A stretch of 64,000 bases of DNA from NCBI GenBank assembly GCA_014804655.1, contig JAAUZK010000018.1:21018-85017 (forward strand), given 5' to 3'. Below are positions 17,401-26,223 of this stretch, one piece after another. The stretch comes from Lachnospiraceae bacterium (GTDB lineage Bacteria; Bacillota; Clostridia; Lachnospirales; Lachnospiraceae). Within the stretch, counting starts at the first letter, position 1, and each line of letters begins with the position of its first letter. Made by a program: the position numbers and the translations under genes. The notes under the pieces are model-generated. The model saw nothing but the letters and a program-made list of their open reading frames with translations, made no database searches and was not told where the DNA came from.

Positions 17401-18551
17401 TTAATCAAATTCTTAATCAGCCTAATTATATCGATAAAAGATTTTACCGAGAAATAACTGATAAACCATATGCAAGATGTGCGGGAGACAGTAAGATCAT
17501 TGCTTACTATCTCACGCAATTTCACCCGGATAGACACAATGAGGAGTGGTGGGGAAAAGGTGTGACAGAGTGGAATAATGTCACTCGTGCAGTGCCGCAA
17601 TTTTCGGAACATTATCAGCCAAGGCTGCCGGGAGAACTGGGGTTCTATGATCTTAGGATTATTGATAATATGAGAAGGCAGATTGAATTGGCGAGGATGT
17701 ATGGAATCTATGGGTTTTCTTTTTATTACTATTGGTTTGATGGAGAGAGATTGCTTGAAAAGCCATTAGAAATGTTTTTGGAAAATAAGGATTTAGATTT
17801 TCCCTTTTCTATCTGCTGGGCGAATGAAAATTGGACGAAACGGTATGATGGTACAAATACTGATATCTTAATGGAGCAAAGGAATTCGGTTGATAGTTAC
17901 TGTAATGTTATTAAAGATATTGTGAGATTTTTGTCAGACAGCAGATATATAACCATCGATAATAGAAAGATGTTGACTGTTTACAGACCGTCATTAATGC
18001 CGAAAGTTAAAAGTGTTTTGAGTTATTGGCGAGATCATTGCAGAGATAATGGAATTGGAGAAATCTATATTATAGCAGTGAAAGAGAATGGCGTTGAAAC
18101 AGACTGGCTTGCAGAAGGATATGATGCCGTTACAGAATTTCATCCAGGGACATTGTATACGAATTGTGTTAATGTATCTAGTGATCTGAAGTATGTTAGG
18201 AATGATTTTGCGGGTGAAGTGTTCTCATATCCAGACATAGTATATAAACAGAAATATTTTATGTACGATTACAATAAGTTATATCGCGCGGTTATGCCGA
18301 TGTGGGATAATACGGCAAGACGAAATAATAAGGGAATGATATTCCATGGTTCTACACCTGCATTGTATAAACAGTGGTTAAAAGATGTGATTAATGCCGG
18401 TAAAAGGCGCGATGATATTGAAGAGAATCTTATATTTATTAATGCGTGGAATGAGTGGGGCGAAGGAGCGTATCTGGAACCGGATAAGAGGTATGGATAT
18501 GCGTATTTGCAGGCAACGAAGGAGGCGGTTGAAGAAAGTCGATGCATTTGA
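14484..18551 (+). CDS. Four-part fusion: SAM methyltransferase, coiled coil, GT-B glycosyltransferase, WbsX-type domain
   Basis: 1355 residues. (1) About 1-200: class I methyltransferase, with SAM site 'VLEFGPANGRMTKFL' and 'FTDVLEHLSNP'. (2) About 200-370: a beta-rich domain. (3) About 380-500: coiled coil, ending at 'SWRLTWPLRKIG', a joint often seen in glycosyltransferase fusions. (4) About 575-960: GT-B transferase ('VGYHGALAQWIDYE', 'SPVKIFEYMAAGKPVV'). (5) About 1002-1350: WbsX/GH99-like domain ('AYYLTQFHPD', 'EWWGKGVTEWNNV', 'FPFSICWANENWT', 'INAWNEWGEGAYLEP'). In the E. coli terminator WbdD a methyltransferase caps chains and a coiled coil sets their length. The same layout next to a Wzt-type exporter suggests a similar role. 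The start follows GGGAGG, with the previous stop codon just before it. Confidence 0.85.
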   Translation: MFKYDFSLDMYTDNANADIIRRIENGSRVLEFGPANGRMTKFLKEQKQCLVDIVEIDEESGKCAAEYANKACLGVEDGDINRTRWQEILEGNIYDVIVFTDVLEHLSNPMDVLKRCSTFLGDNGKILCSIPNIAHASVILGLINGKFEYTDNGLLDRTHIHFFTEESFKRLINDAGYCVSYEHSILGKVGTIELPYTYETVGKDVQRVLKNRVNNEAYQYIFELKKDIYQDEVENVFNLIPGQVGILKCYIKEEDDSDFCEQKCISKRLYSQNVNLELDISGYSNVIALRVQLLDTNGVIRINYVGYTSNGEKGSVKYTTNGSTIYNNTICSLEEPVNIYWWLDKEAVSNTIVKLSYDIIVYNSDVLRQMGGFTRILEEMRHEIGVLECNKEELKQQLDISKEDNESIRIDIQNLEDELENLQTVNKEIEGELGSLQVINESIQLEKEKKIQDLKEAEEVLQKRYEENELLKKQIEAIDEDRVRLYHMIEDLNGLILHRENTISWRLTWPLRKIGAILSKLKKLIKGLVKLSLEALRYSKKHGIKAAVNRTIHYKQIKKEKEQKKQEIIIESQKHEIWDELDKWIDNTPHDFIDVFPAPMGWNTPLFQRFQHLSLQAGNAGGISFYGAHPVVDTDVDTYKFVNETLCIVNMECQEVVDRFWNVLDKKSGLKYLRIQSIDLATTIERIEDFIRRGYKIVYEYIDEITPQITGNIPEFVFKRHEYLLKNEKITVVATSDKLFDQVKPYRENNMIMLNNGVDYDHWNIQRENIECPEDIKDIIALGKIVVGYHGALAQWIDYELLKRIAQDKRFVLLLIGFEHDGNLKKSGILDYDNVYYLGAKNYQELNTYCSFYDIAILPFVINNITLSVSPVKIFEYMAAGKPVVTYALPECKKYASCLCADSQEEFLDKLEMAVSLRKDKKYLELLRQDALNNTWTAIMQKMIEYVKKNYEGESEDDILNTGIGSKERNSYLNQILNQPNYIDKRFYREITDKPYARCAGDSKIIAYYLTQFHPDRHNEEWWGKGVTEWNNVTRAVPQFSEHYQPRLPGELGFYDLRIIDNMRRQIELARMYGIYGFSFYYYWFDGERLLEKPLEMFLENKDLDFPFSICWANENWTKRYDGTNTDILMEQRNSVDSYCNVIKDIVRFLSDSRYITIDNRKMLTVYRPSLMPKVKSVLSYWRDHCRDNGIGEIYIIAVKENGVETDWLAEGYDAVTEFHPGTLYTNCVNVSSDLKYVRNDFAGEVFSYPDIVYKQKYFMYDYNKLYRAVMPMWDNTARRNNKGMIFHGSTPALYKQWLKDVINAGKRRDDIEENLIFINAWNEWGEGAYLEPDKRYGYAYLQATKEAVEESRCI

Positions 18552-18710
18552 TTTTTTAAGGTGCGGACAGAAAAGATTTAATGATGTTTTGTGGAACTGT
18601 CGAATACAGACTTTTCAGTTATTTTCTGTTACAATAATTGCATGGTAATCCAAGTAATTGCATTGTTTTTCTTGCAGATGCTGAATAAAAACTACCTACA
18701 AGGAGCCCGA

Positions 18711-19085
18711 GTGTACAAAACGGCAGACAAACGCAAGAAGACTTTCATGATTTTAAACAGTCCAAGGGACTGCATATGAATCCCCAAAACCGATAAAGCA
18801 GATGGCGGATAAAGTTAAAGCAAAGTGTGCTGTTTTTTCCAAAGTGATACGTGCAATATTGCAAAGCCGTTACGCGTTTTGATCATCCAGAGCCGCCTTT
18901 TACCGAAACTGGAAGACCGTCACAGGCTGGTAAAAGTGATAAGAAATAGGAATATCAGGATAACACTAACAGAATTGAGATGAAACGGTTTTCAACCGTA
19001 GCAAATGGTGTTATGGTATAGGTGTATCGTAATCGGGCTGGAAGAAACAAGGCGGACATTAATCATAAGACTACTAACTGAGAGA
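18711..19085 (+). pseudogene. Decayed, internally deleted transposase (IS5/IS1182-like)
   Basis: The 548-bp gap 18552-19099 holds no intact gene but fragments in several frames that together look like a transposase. After an AGGAG site, GTG 18711 starts 'VYKTADKRK'. A shifted frame gives 'QEDFHDFKQSKGLHMNPQNR' and another 'MADKV', matching the usual IS N-terminus (…LNPENRWvkmAdkIPW). Near 18975-19075 appear 'IEMKRFSTVANG', 'CYGIG' and 'LEETRRTLI', again in different frames, like the C-terminal block of such transposases. The catalytic middle is missing. It is a fossil insertion in the polysaccharide cluster. Confidence 0.45.
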
Positions 19086-19099
19086 GGCAAATTTATAAA

Positions 19100-22000
19100 A
19101 TGATAAATAATATAAGAATGAGATTATACAATAGTAGGGTTGAGTTCGTTATAAAAAATGTTTTGATTGTTGCAATGATCTTTTTTTTCAGCTTTCAGTT
19201 TAACAGGGAAAAATTAGACTTATGTTATAGTTATAGAGACTATGCTGTTGACGAAAATGCGGAAAATTTACAATGTATAGAATATAGTATAAATGGACTT
19301 TCCCAGAAATTTGTGGCTAAGGGTAATATTTTAAGCAGTGTATATATCTACTTGAATGACGTAACAGAATCAAACGGCGAATTAGAAATTGTTATCAAAG
19401 ACAATAGGGATGTAGTTGTTCATAGAAAAATAATTTCTATGGGGGATTACCGCTCTGAGAACTGGAATAGAATAGATTTGGGTATGTCTGGATTGAAAAG
19501 AGGCAAGGTTTATTCTTTTGAAATTTTGAGTAATACAGATATTTTGACAAATATTTCTTTGGAGAATAATAATCAATCTGTTTTTTTAGAATGTTTACAG
19601 AATGGACAAAGGGTTCAGTATATATTGAACTTAGGACTACAATTCACGTATCGCTATTTGAGTTTGGGAAATTTTATTGTACTTACATTGAATGGCATTT
19701 TTATAATATGTATGATTGCTATATTGAGTTATGCAATTTATAATATGAAAAAAATATATCGTGAATTTATAGTATCTGAAAAGAAACAGGGATTTGCATA
19801 TGCACTATCAGGTGCACTTTCTGTCATGTTACTATTTAATCCGTTAGATCAAATTGCAACAGAGGTTAGTAAATTCAATAGGGTTTTTGGAGCCGGATTT
19901 ATAAGAAATTACGATGTTTCAAAAGTTATTCATAATTTTGAAGTTTGGTTTTTGATTTTCACAATTACGTTTAGTCTGCTATTCTTATTGATAAATTATA
20001 AGAAAAAAGAGTGGGGTAGTGTTCAGGATAAAAGATATGAGATTTTTTTAGATAATTTAATTATTCTTGCATTAACTATGCAATTACTTCGATGCTTTAA
20101 TTTCTTTTATGATGAATCGGTGTCAGATAATATATTTTATTATTCTGTTTATTTATTGGGATTGTGGATTTTTTTTGTCGGATTAATTATAACAACAAGG
20201 TTAAATAAAATAATTGATTACGAAACATTGATTCGAACTCTGGTAATTTCATTTTCCGAAGGATTTCCAATAGCAATTTTTATTTCTGAAACTTGGCAGT
20301 CTGGGAAAATTTTAATTGGTGTGCAAGCTATACTTATTTGTTTAAATTTGACAATAGTATATTTTGCAAAACTTAAGAATTTTTTCTTTTTTGATAAGGT
20401 TTATAGTATATTAAGCTTATTATTAGCCTTCGTTCCATTTTTGACTTCTGTGTATATTGAATTAGTTCATATATTGAATCAACATGGTATATTTGTGACA
20501 CATTTAAAAACAATATATGTTTTAATGAGTTGCCTATATATTATACTATTTACATTTGTATCACTAATTTTCAAATCAAAATCTTTATCTTTTCAAAAAT
20601 GGAGAGAGTGGGCTTTTGGGGGAATCATTTTAGGCGTTTCTAGTTTAGGTGTTCAAATTCCGTTGCAACAAATAATAGAAGGAGATATTTATGAATCAGC
20701 AAATTGCAGTGTTTTAGTAAGTGATTGGCTGAATTTTGGATCAATTCCCATAGTTGAGCATTATGGTGGTCATATGATGCAAGGTGTATGGGAGGGGATT
20801 ATTTATGCTTTATTGAATAATGATTATCACGGTGCAATCCTTTCACCATACAGGGTTTATATTTATCCGGTATTAGCTATATTGTTCTTTTTGTTGCTTA
20901 AAAATGTATGGGATGAGGATATTGCTGTATGGGCGGTGCTTTTGATTCCATTTTATAACAATTTTGGGTATTTTGGACTGGGATTATTGGTATGCACTAC
21001 AACGGTTGCATATGTGAGAAAAAAGACTTGGTTTAGGGCATTTGGCATATGGCTTGCGGTTGCGTGGTGCGTTATATATAGGTTAGATTTGGGATTTGCA
21101 TTTGCTTTTGCGTCGATTATTGCGTTGATACTTTATGTTATAAAACAACGAGATTTGAGATCAATGAAGCAATTAGGAATTAGTTTTGTGATAACGGTTT
21201 CTAGTGGTGGTGCAGTTTGGTTTTTTTTATGTGTACTTAAGAACATTGATCCTTTCAAGAGAATAAGAGAATTTATAGAGATTTCTGCCTCTAATCAGAA
21301 CTGGGCATTTTATGGTATAGGTGATTCATCTAAGGCTATTTTTGCATGGTGTTACATTATTGTTCCGCTCATTGTTGCGTTATGTACAATATATATTGTT
21401 TTTTCTCAAAAGATATTAAAGAAGGTTAGTATAGAAAACTGGATAATGTTATTAATATTAGGGGTGTCATATTTTTGTAATTTTCAAAGAGGATTGACAC
21501 GCCATAGTCTTATAGAAAATGCTACTACGGGCATACTTTGGTGTTCATTACTTTTTATTGCAATTTTTTTTGCATTATATTTAAATAGGAATTACTTATG
21601 TATTCCATTTTTTATTGTTCTTGTAATTTGTAATACAGTTTTTATTCAAGATGGAAATTATACTGAACAAAATATTGTTGATACAGCCACAATTAAGCTG
21701 GATAATTTTATTGATACTTGGACAGTTCATCAGATGAGATTTGGAAGTGATGAAAATGAAATTAAAACATATTGGGAAGAACTTTCGGATAAAAAAGAGA
21801 AAGTTAATCGTGTGATTAACACTTTGGATAATGAAATCTTATCATATCAAAAAATAATGGATCTTTTATTACAAGACAATGAAACATATATTGATTTTAT
21901 GACACGTTCATTTGTTTATTCTGCAATAGGGAGAAGATGTCCCGTATATGTTGCGCAATCACCTATCATGCTATCGGGAGAGTATTCGCAGGAGCGATTT

Positions 22001-23119
22001 GTATCAGATATTCAAGCAGATATTGATAATATTCCGTTGGCGATTTTACCAATTACTGATTCACGATTAAGTATTGGATATGATGGAATCGCGAATGCAT
22101 ATCGTTATTATAAGGTATCGGAATTCATATATAAAAATTATAGACCTTTGTGCAGTAATGGTGAATTTGCAGTGTGGTGTCTGAAAGATAGATACGAGGA
22201 TATGCTAAATAAATTGGAGTTTGCTGCTCTGGAAGCGGATTTGGACAGTATAATCGAATTGCCCTATTATGATTGTACAATATTACAGCAAACGGGTGGA
22301 ATTCAAGTAACGGCTATAGATATTGATCCCCGGATTGAGGATTTACAGGCAGTTATTGATTTGCATGAGGTGGTAGGTGTGCATGCAAAAATATCTGTTG
22401 AATATCAGATTGATCATACAGGATATCTACAATTGTTTTACACTACGGATGAAGGAGAAAGCTATTCAGAGGAAAAGTCTTGTGTTGTTGAAGTATCAGA
22501 CGAGGGAGTTGCAGAATTCCAAATCTATGTGACAGAGAATACAAAGCTTCGATTGGATATGCCAACTGAATGTACAATAAAGATTAATAAAATTGTTTGT
22601 GGCATCAATCAAATTGATTGGGGATATGATGGAAATACAGTGTCAATAGATGAGTATGGCAATATCAATTATAGTTATTATAGTCAGCTTCATAATTATG
22701 AATTGGATCAACTACCAAGAATATGGGCGGAAAAGGATACAGTAAATGCTATTGGCAATAAAACTATGTATACCACAAATTTGATCGGAAATACTTATGT
22801 TTTATCTGGAACAGAATTCAATGGACGTAGAGATGAGTGCTATTTGCTTTTAACAAGTAATTATTCAGGGCAAGATATTGGAGGAAAATATAAATCTGAT
22901 GATGAATCGATGAGAGGCGTTGTATGTCTTGGATGGTATGATGGAGATATGTTTGTAGAAAAATGTAGGTATTTCTTTACAATGCAGGAAGGAGAACACG
23001 ACTATCTTTTTAGAATTAGTACAGATTATTTCTGGCATTTGGGAGAAATAAATGCGCTGCAATTTTATACAGACTATGATACTAACAAGACAAAAATTCG
23101 GATTTTAGAGGGAGATTAA
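19100..23119 (+). CDS. Very large polytopic membrane protein, unknown (glycosyltransferase-like layout)
   Basis: 1339 residues; I do not recognise a family. Residue 15-35 is a membrane segment, about 60-190 a beta-sandwich-like external domain ('VYIYLNDVTESNGELEIVIKD' region), then many hydrophobic segments from about 195 to 870, including 'EHYGGHMMQGVWEGIIYALLN' in a loop. The last 450 residues are mostly soluble, with a further beta-rich module at about 1060-1339. The size, the hydrophobic core and the place among glycan genes suggest a polyprenol-dependent sugar transferase or polymer-modifying enzyme working outside the membrane. It is strikingly AT-rich, more than the genes before it. 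No strong promoter is visible after the transposase fossil. Confidence 0.75.
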   Translation: MINNIRMRLYNSRVEFVIKNVLIVAMIFFFSFQFNREKLDLCYSYRDYAVDENAENLQCIEYSINGLSQKFVAKGNILSSVYIYLNDVTESNGELEIVIKDNRDVVVHRKIISMGDYRSENWNRIDLGMSGLKRGKVYSFEILSNTDILTNISLENNNQSVFLECLQNGQRVQYILNLGLQFTYRYLSLGNFIVLTLNGIFIICMIAILSYAIYNMKKIYREFIVSEKKQGFAYALSGALSVMLLFNPLDQIATEVSKFNRVFGAGFIRNYDVSKVIHNFEVWFLIFTITFSLLFLLINYKKKEWGSVQDKRYEIFLDNLIILALTMQLLRCFNFFYDESVSDNIFYYSVYLLGLWIFFVGLIITTRLNKIIDYETLIRTLVISFSEGFPIAIFISETWQSGKILIGVQAILICLNLTIVYFAKLKNFFFFDKVYSILSLLLAFVPFLTSVYIELVHILNQHGIFVTHLKTIYVLMSCLYIILFTFVSLIFKSKSLSFQKWREWAFGGIILGVSSLGVQIPLQQIIEGDIYESANCSVLVSDWLNFGSIPIVEHYGGHMMQGVWEGIIYALLNNDYHGAILSPYRVYIYPVLAILFFLLLKNVWDEDIAVWAVLLIPFYNNFGYFGLGLLVCTTTVAYVRKKTWFRAFGIWLAVAWCVIYRLDLGFAFAFASIIALILYVIKQRDLRSMKQLGISFVITVSSGGAVWFFLCVLKNIDPFKRIREFIEISASNQNWAFYGIGDSSKAIFAWCYIIVPLIVALCTIYIVFSQKILKKVSIENWIMLLILGVSYFCNFQRGLTRHSLIENATTGILWCSLLFIAIFFALYLNRNYLCIPFFIVLVICNTVFIQDGNYTEQNIVDTATIKLDNFIDTWTVHQMRFGSDENEIKTYWEELSDKKEKVNRVINTLDNEILSYQKIMDLLLQDNETYIDFMTRSFVYSAIGRRCPVYVAQSPIMLSGEYSQERFVSDIQADIDNIPLAILPITDSRLSIGYDGIANAYRYYKVSEFIYKNYRPLCSNGEFAVWCLKDRYEDMLNKLEFAALEADLDSIIELPYYDCTILQQTGGIQVTAIDIDPRIEDLQAVIDLHEVVGVHAKISVEYQIDHTGYLQLFYTTDEGESYSEEKSCVVEVSDEGVAEFQIYVTENTKLRLDMPTECTIKINKIVCGINQIDWGYDGNTVSIDEYGNINYSYYSQLHNYELDQLPRIWAEKDTVNAIGNKTMYTTNLIGNTYVLSGTEFNGRRDECYLLLTSNYSGQDIGGKYKSDDESMRGVVCLGWYDGDMFVEKCRYFFTMQEGEHDYLFRISTDYFWHLGEINALQFYTDYDTNKTKIRILEGD

Positions 23120-23185
23120 TGAACGTATTTTTCTGGTTTGGGTCATTTTCTCATACAATAACCGCGCATACTGTAAAAAGCGCTA

Positions 23186-24349
23186 ATGGTGGAGCATATG
23201 GAGAATATTGCAATGAGCATGAAGTATGATAAAATTATAATCGGGGCTGGTTTATATGGGCTGTATTCTGCATTATTTTGTGGACAGCAAGGGCAAAGTG
23301 TTCTGGTTTTGGAGTGTGATGCAACCCCGTTTAGACGCGCAACTTATATTAACCAGGCGAGAGTACATCAGGGCTATCATTATCCAAGATCAATTTCAAC
23401 TGCGATGAAATCTGCGGGGTATTTTGAGAGATTTAATAAGGACTATGAATTTTGTATTAATAGAGAATTTAGCAAAGTCTATGCGACATCTTCGAGCTAT
23501 TCTTGGTCTGATGGTGAACAATTTAAAAATTTCTGTAAAGCGGCAGGCATTCCATGTGAAGAATTACATGTTGGGCAGTTTTTTAAAACGGGTATGTGTG
23601 ATGGTGCTTTCCTGACAAGGGAATACACATATGACGCAATGTTTTTAAAAAGTTATTATTTGGAAAAAATAGCGCTGTTAAAGCATGTTACAATAAAATA
23701 TGATGTCACAATTAAGGCTATTGAAAAGTTACAGGAAGTTTACTGCGTTCGTGATGCAGAAGGTATAGAATATAAAACGGGATTTTTGCTTAATGCAACG
23801 TATGCAGGAACAAATCAGATACTGAATATGTTGGGATATGAAAAATTTAAGGTCAAGTATGAATTGTGTGAAATTATTCTTTGTGACGTGAATGATATCT
23901 TAAGACAGTATGGATTTACAGTTATGGACGGACCGTTTTTTTCCATTATGCCATTTGGAAAAACGGGATTTCATTCGTTAACATCGGTAACCTTTACACC
24001 ACATACAACGAGTTACGATGATGTTCCGAGATTTGCTTGCCAGAAAATGTGTGGAGAAGGGTATTGCTCTTCAGGACATTTAGGTAATTGTAATGATTGC
24101 TCTGCGAAGCCGGCATCTGCCTTTCCGTATATGGAGAATCTAGCGCGAAAATATCTTAAAGATGAATATGAATTCCAGTATAGGCAATCATTGTTTTCTA
24201 TGAAACCTATTTTAATGAGCTCTGAAATAGATGATTCAAGGCCGACAGTCATACACACACATTCTACTAATCCAACCTGTGTAAGTGTACTGTCTGGGAA
24301 AATAAATACAGTATATGATTTAGATGAGGTGTTGAACGATGGGCAATAA
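23186..24349 (+). CDS. FAD-dependent oxidoreductase (DAO-type)
   Basis: Up to 387 residues. The N-terminus carries the Rossmann FAD motif 'KIIIGAGLYGLYSALFCG' with the acidic ribose-binding 'VLVLECD' one strand later. It is similar to DAO-fold oxidoreductases seen in polysaccharide clusters, which act on sugar or amino-sugar substrates; the exact reaction cannot be read. Cys pairs near residues 280-310 ('CQKMCGEGYCSSGHLGNCNDC') may bind metal. The start is uncertain: ATG 23186, 23198 (with GTGGAG close by) or 23222. It overlaps the next GT2 gene by 11 nt, so the pair is co-translated. Confidence 0.75.
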   Translation: MVEHMENIAMSMKYDKIIIGAGLYGLYSALFCGQQGQSVLVLECDATPFRRATYINQARVHQGYHYPRSISTAMKSAGYFERFNKDYEFCINREFSKVYATSSSYSWSDGEQFKNFCKAAGIPCEELHVGQFFKTGMCDGAFLTREYTYDAMFLKSYYLEKIALLKHVTIKYDVTIKAIEKLQEVYCVRDAEGIEYKTGFLLNATYAGTNQILNMLGYEKFKVKYELCEIILCDVNDILRQYGFTVMDGPFFSIMPFGKTGFHSLTSVTFTPHTTSYDDVPRFACQKMCGEGYCSSGHLGNCNDCSAKPASAFPYMENLARKYLKDEYEFQYRQSLFSMKPILMSSEIDDSRPTVIHTHSTNPTCVSVLSGKINTVYDLDEVLNDGQ

Positions 24350-25277
24350 ACAGAAAAATTTTATTTCAGTCGTTGTTTATGTGCATAATGCAGAATCACG
24401 GATAGATAAGTTCCTCAGTATTATTACATCTATATTGGAAAACAATTTTGAACATTCGGAAATTATATGTGTGAACGATGATTCTACGGATAATAGTGTT
24501 GAAATCATTAAAGAGTTTAGTAGGAATGTAGCAGTGTCCAGTATAACCGTTCTGAATATGAGTTATTTTCATGGTTTGGAAACTGCGATGAATGCTGGTA
24601 TTGATTTAACAATTGGTGATTTTGTTTTTGAATTTGATTCAACAGTGCTTGACTTTGAGAAAGAAGAAATTATGAATGTTTATTATCGGTCATTACAAGG
24701 ATATGATATAGTGAGCGCTTCTCCGAATAAAAAGGAAAAGATTTCTTCGCAGTTGTTCTATAGAGTATTTGATCATTTTGCAAATTTGCCGTATAAAATG
24801 TCAACCGAAAGGTTTCGCATTCTGAGCCGCAGAGTAATCAATAGAATCGGTTCTATGAATAAGACGATCCCATATAGGAAAGTGGTTTATGCCAACAGTG
24901 GGTTAAAAACAGATAATATGAAATATAGTGTGATTGGCACAGCTGATCAGAAAGCTGATAAAAGAGAAAAGAGTTATAGGTTTGGCTTAGCGGTTGATTC
25001 ACTCATTTTATTTACAGAGATTGGATACAGAATGTCGATGCTGATGGCAGTTTTGATGATGGCGGTTTCAGTTTTGATGGTAGCTTATTCTGTTATTATT
25101 TATTTGGCGGCTAATCCGGTAACCGGATGGACGACCACGATTTTATTTCTTTCGGTGGCATTCGCCGGGCTTTTTGGAATATTAACAGTTGTTATCAAGT
25201 ATTTGCAGTTACTTGTAGATCTTGTTTTTAAGAGGAAACATTATAGCTTTGAGAGTATTGAAAAGCTTACAAGATAA
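24339..25277 (+). CDS. Glycosyltransferase family 2 with two C-terminal membrane helices
   Basis: 312 residues. GT-A core: 'FISVVVYVHNAESRIDKFL', 'EIICVNDDSTDNS', and 'FEFDSTVLDFE' at the DxD position (D-S-T), so metal-binding residues are altered compared with 'DADLQDP' enzymes. Two membrane helices at about 228-255 and 262-290 match the DPM1/GtrB layout, in which a sugar is passed to polyprenyl phosphate. The changed DxD raises the chance of altered substrate or lost activity. Part of a tight run with the FAD oxidoreductase before and the epimerase-like gene after. Confidence 0.8.
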   Translation: MGNKQKNFISVVVYVHNAESRIDKFLSIITSILENNFEHSEIICVNDDSTDNSVEIIKEFSRNVAVSSITVLNMSYFHGLETAMNAGIDLTIGDFVFEFDSTVLDFEKEEIMNVYYRSLQGYDIVSASPNKKEKISSQLFYRVFDHFANLPYKMSTERFRILSRRVINRIGSMNKTIPYRKVVYANSGLKTDNMKYSVIGTADQKADKREKSYRFGLAVDSLILFTEIGYRMSMLMAVLMMAVSVLMVAYSVIIYLAANPVTGWTTTILFLSVAFAGLFGILTVVIKYLQLLVDLVFKRKHYSFESIEKLTR

Positions 25278-25287
25278 GGAGAAAATA

Positions 25288-26220
25288 ATGAACGCATTGG
25301 TTGGATATACAGGTTTTGTCGGTAGCAATCTTTACGCTGCGGGACATTTTGATGCAGTATATAATTCAAAAAATATTGGAGAGGCATATGACACGAAACC
25401 GGATTTGTTAATCTATGCAGGAATGCGTGCAGAAAAGTACCTTGCGAATCATGCGCCTGAAAAAGATTTGGAGTTAATTGTTCAGGCAGAAAAAAATATT
25501 TCCGACATCAAGCCTAAGAAATTAGTACTTATTTCTACTATTGATGTTTTTAAAAGACCGAAAGATGTGGATGAAACAACAGTAGTTGACACGAAAAACC
25601 TTCATCCGTATGGATATAATAGATATCAATTGGAATTATGGGTTCGAAATAATTATCCTGATGCATTGATTATCAGGCTTCCGGGATTGTTTGGAAAAAA
25701 AATAAAAAAGAATTTTATTTATGATTATATTAATATAATTCCGTTTATGTTGACAGAGCAAAAAATGGAGGAATTATCATCTATAGATGACAAAATAGAA
25801 TGTTATTATCAATTTCAAGACAACGGATTTTTTAAGCTGGGTAATGTATCGATAGAAGACAAGGAAGAATTGAAAAAAAAGTTCAGGAAAATAGGATTTA
25901 GTGCATTAAATTTTACTGATAGCAGAAGTGTATACCAGTTTTATAATTTGAATAGATTATGGGAGGATATACAGACAGCTATAAATGCGGACATTAAACT
26001 TTGGCATCCGGCAACAGAACCAATATCTGCAGGGGAGCTGTATAGATATTTGACAGGAAAAGAGTTTAAAAACGAATTGGACGGCATCCCGGCAGAATAT
26101 AATTATAAAACGGTGTATGATAGAGTGTTTGGAGGAGAAGAAGGGTATATATGTAATAAGAGTACGATATTGGCAGACATCAAAAAGTTTATTTCAGAAG
26201 AAGTTTTGGTAGGAGAGTAG
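25288..26220 (+). CDS. NAD(P)-binding epimerase/reductase-like protein (SDR fold)
   Basis: 310 residues from ATG 25288, which has AAGGAG 7 nt upstream; an in-frame ATG at 25222 lies inside the previous gene. The N-terminus 'NALVGYTGFVGSNL' is a Rossmann dinucleotide site, 'LVLISTIDVF' and 'YGYNRYQLE' give the Ser/Thr and Tyr-x-x-x-(K) region of extended SDRs, but Lys is replaced by Gln in 'YQLE', so catalysis may differ from a standard sugar epimerase. 'IIRLPGLFG' follows. Probably makes or modifies a nucleotide sugar or lipid-linked sugar for this cluster. Confidence 0.75.
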   Translation: MNALVGYTGFVGSNLYAAGHFDAVYNSKNIGEAYDTKPDLLIYAGMRAEKYLANHAPEKDLELIVQAEKNISDIKPKKLVLISTIDVFKRPKDVDETTVVDTKNLHPYGYNRYQLELWVRNNYPDALIIRLPGLFGKKIKKNFIYDYINIIPFMLTEQKMEELSSIDDKIECYYQFQDNGFFKLGNVSIEDKEELKKKFRKIGFSALNFTDSRSVYQFYNLNRLWEDIQTAINADIKLWHPATEPISAGELYRYLTGKEFKNELDGIPAEYNYKTVYDRVFGGEEGYICNKSTILADIKKFISEEVLVGE

Positions 26221-26223
26221 ACA

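Noticed and set aside
18591..18779. 62-residue frame after the fusion gene
   Set aside because: Its second half coincides with the start of the transposase fossil; the first half has no family or ribosome site.
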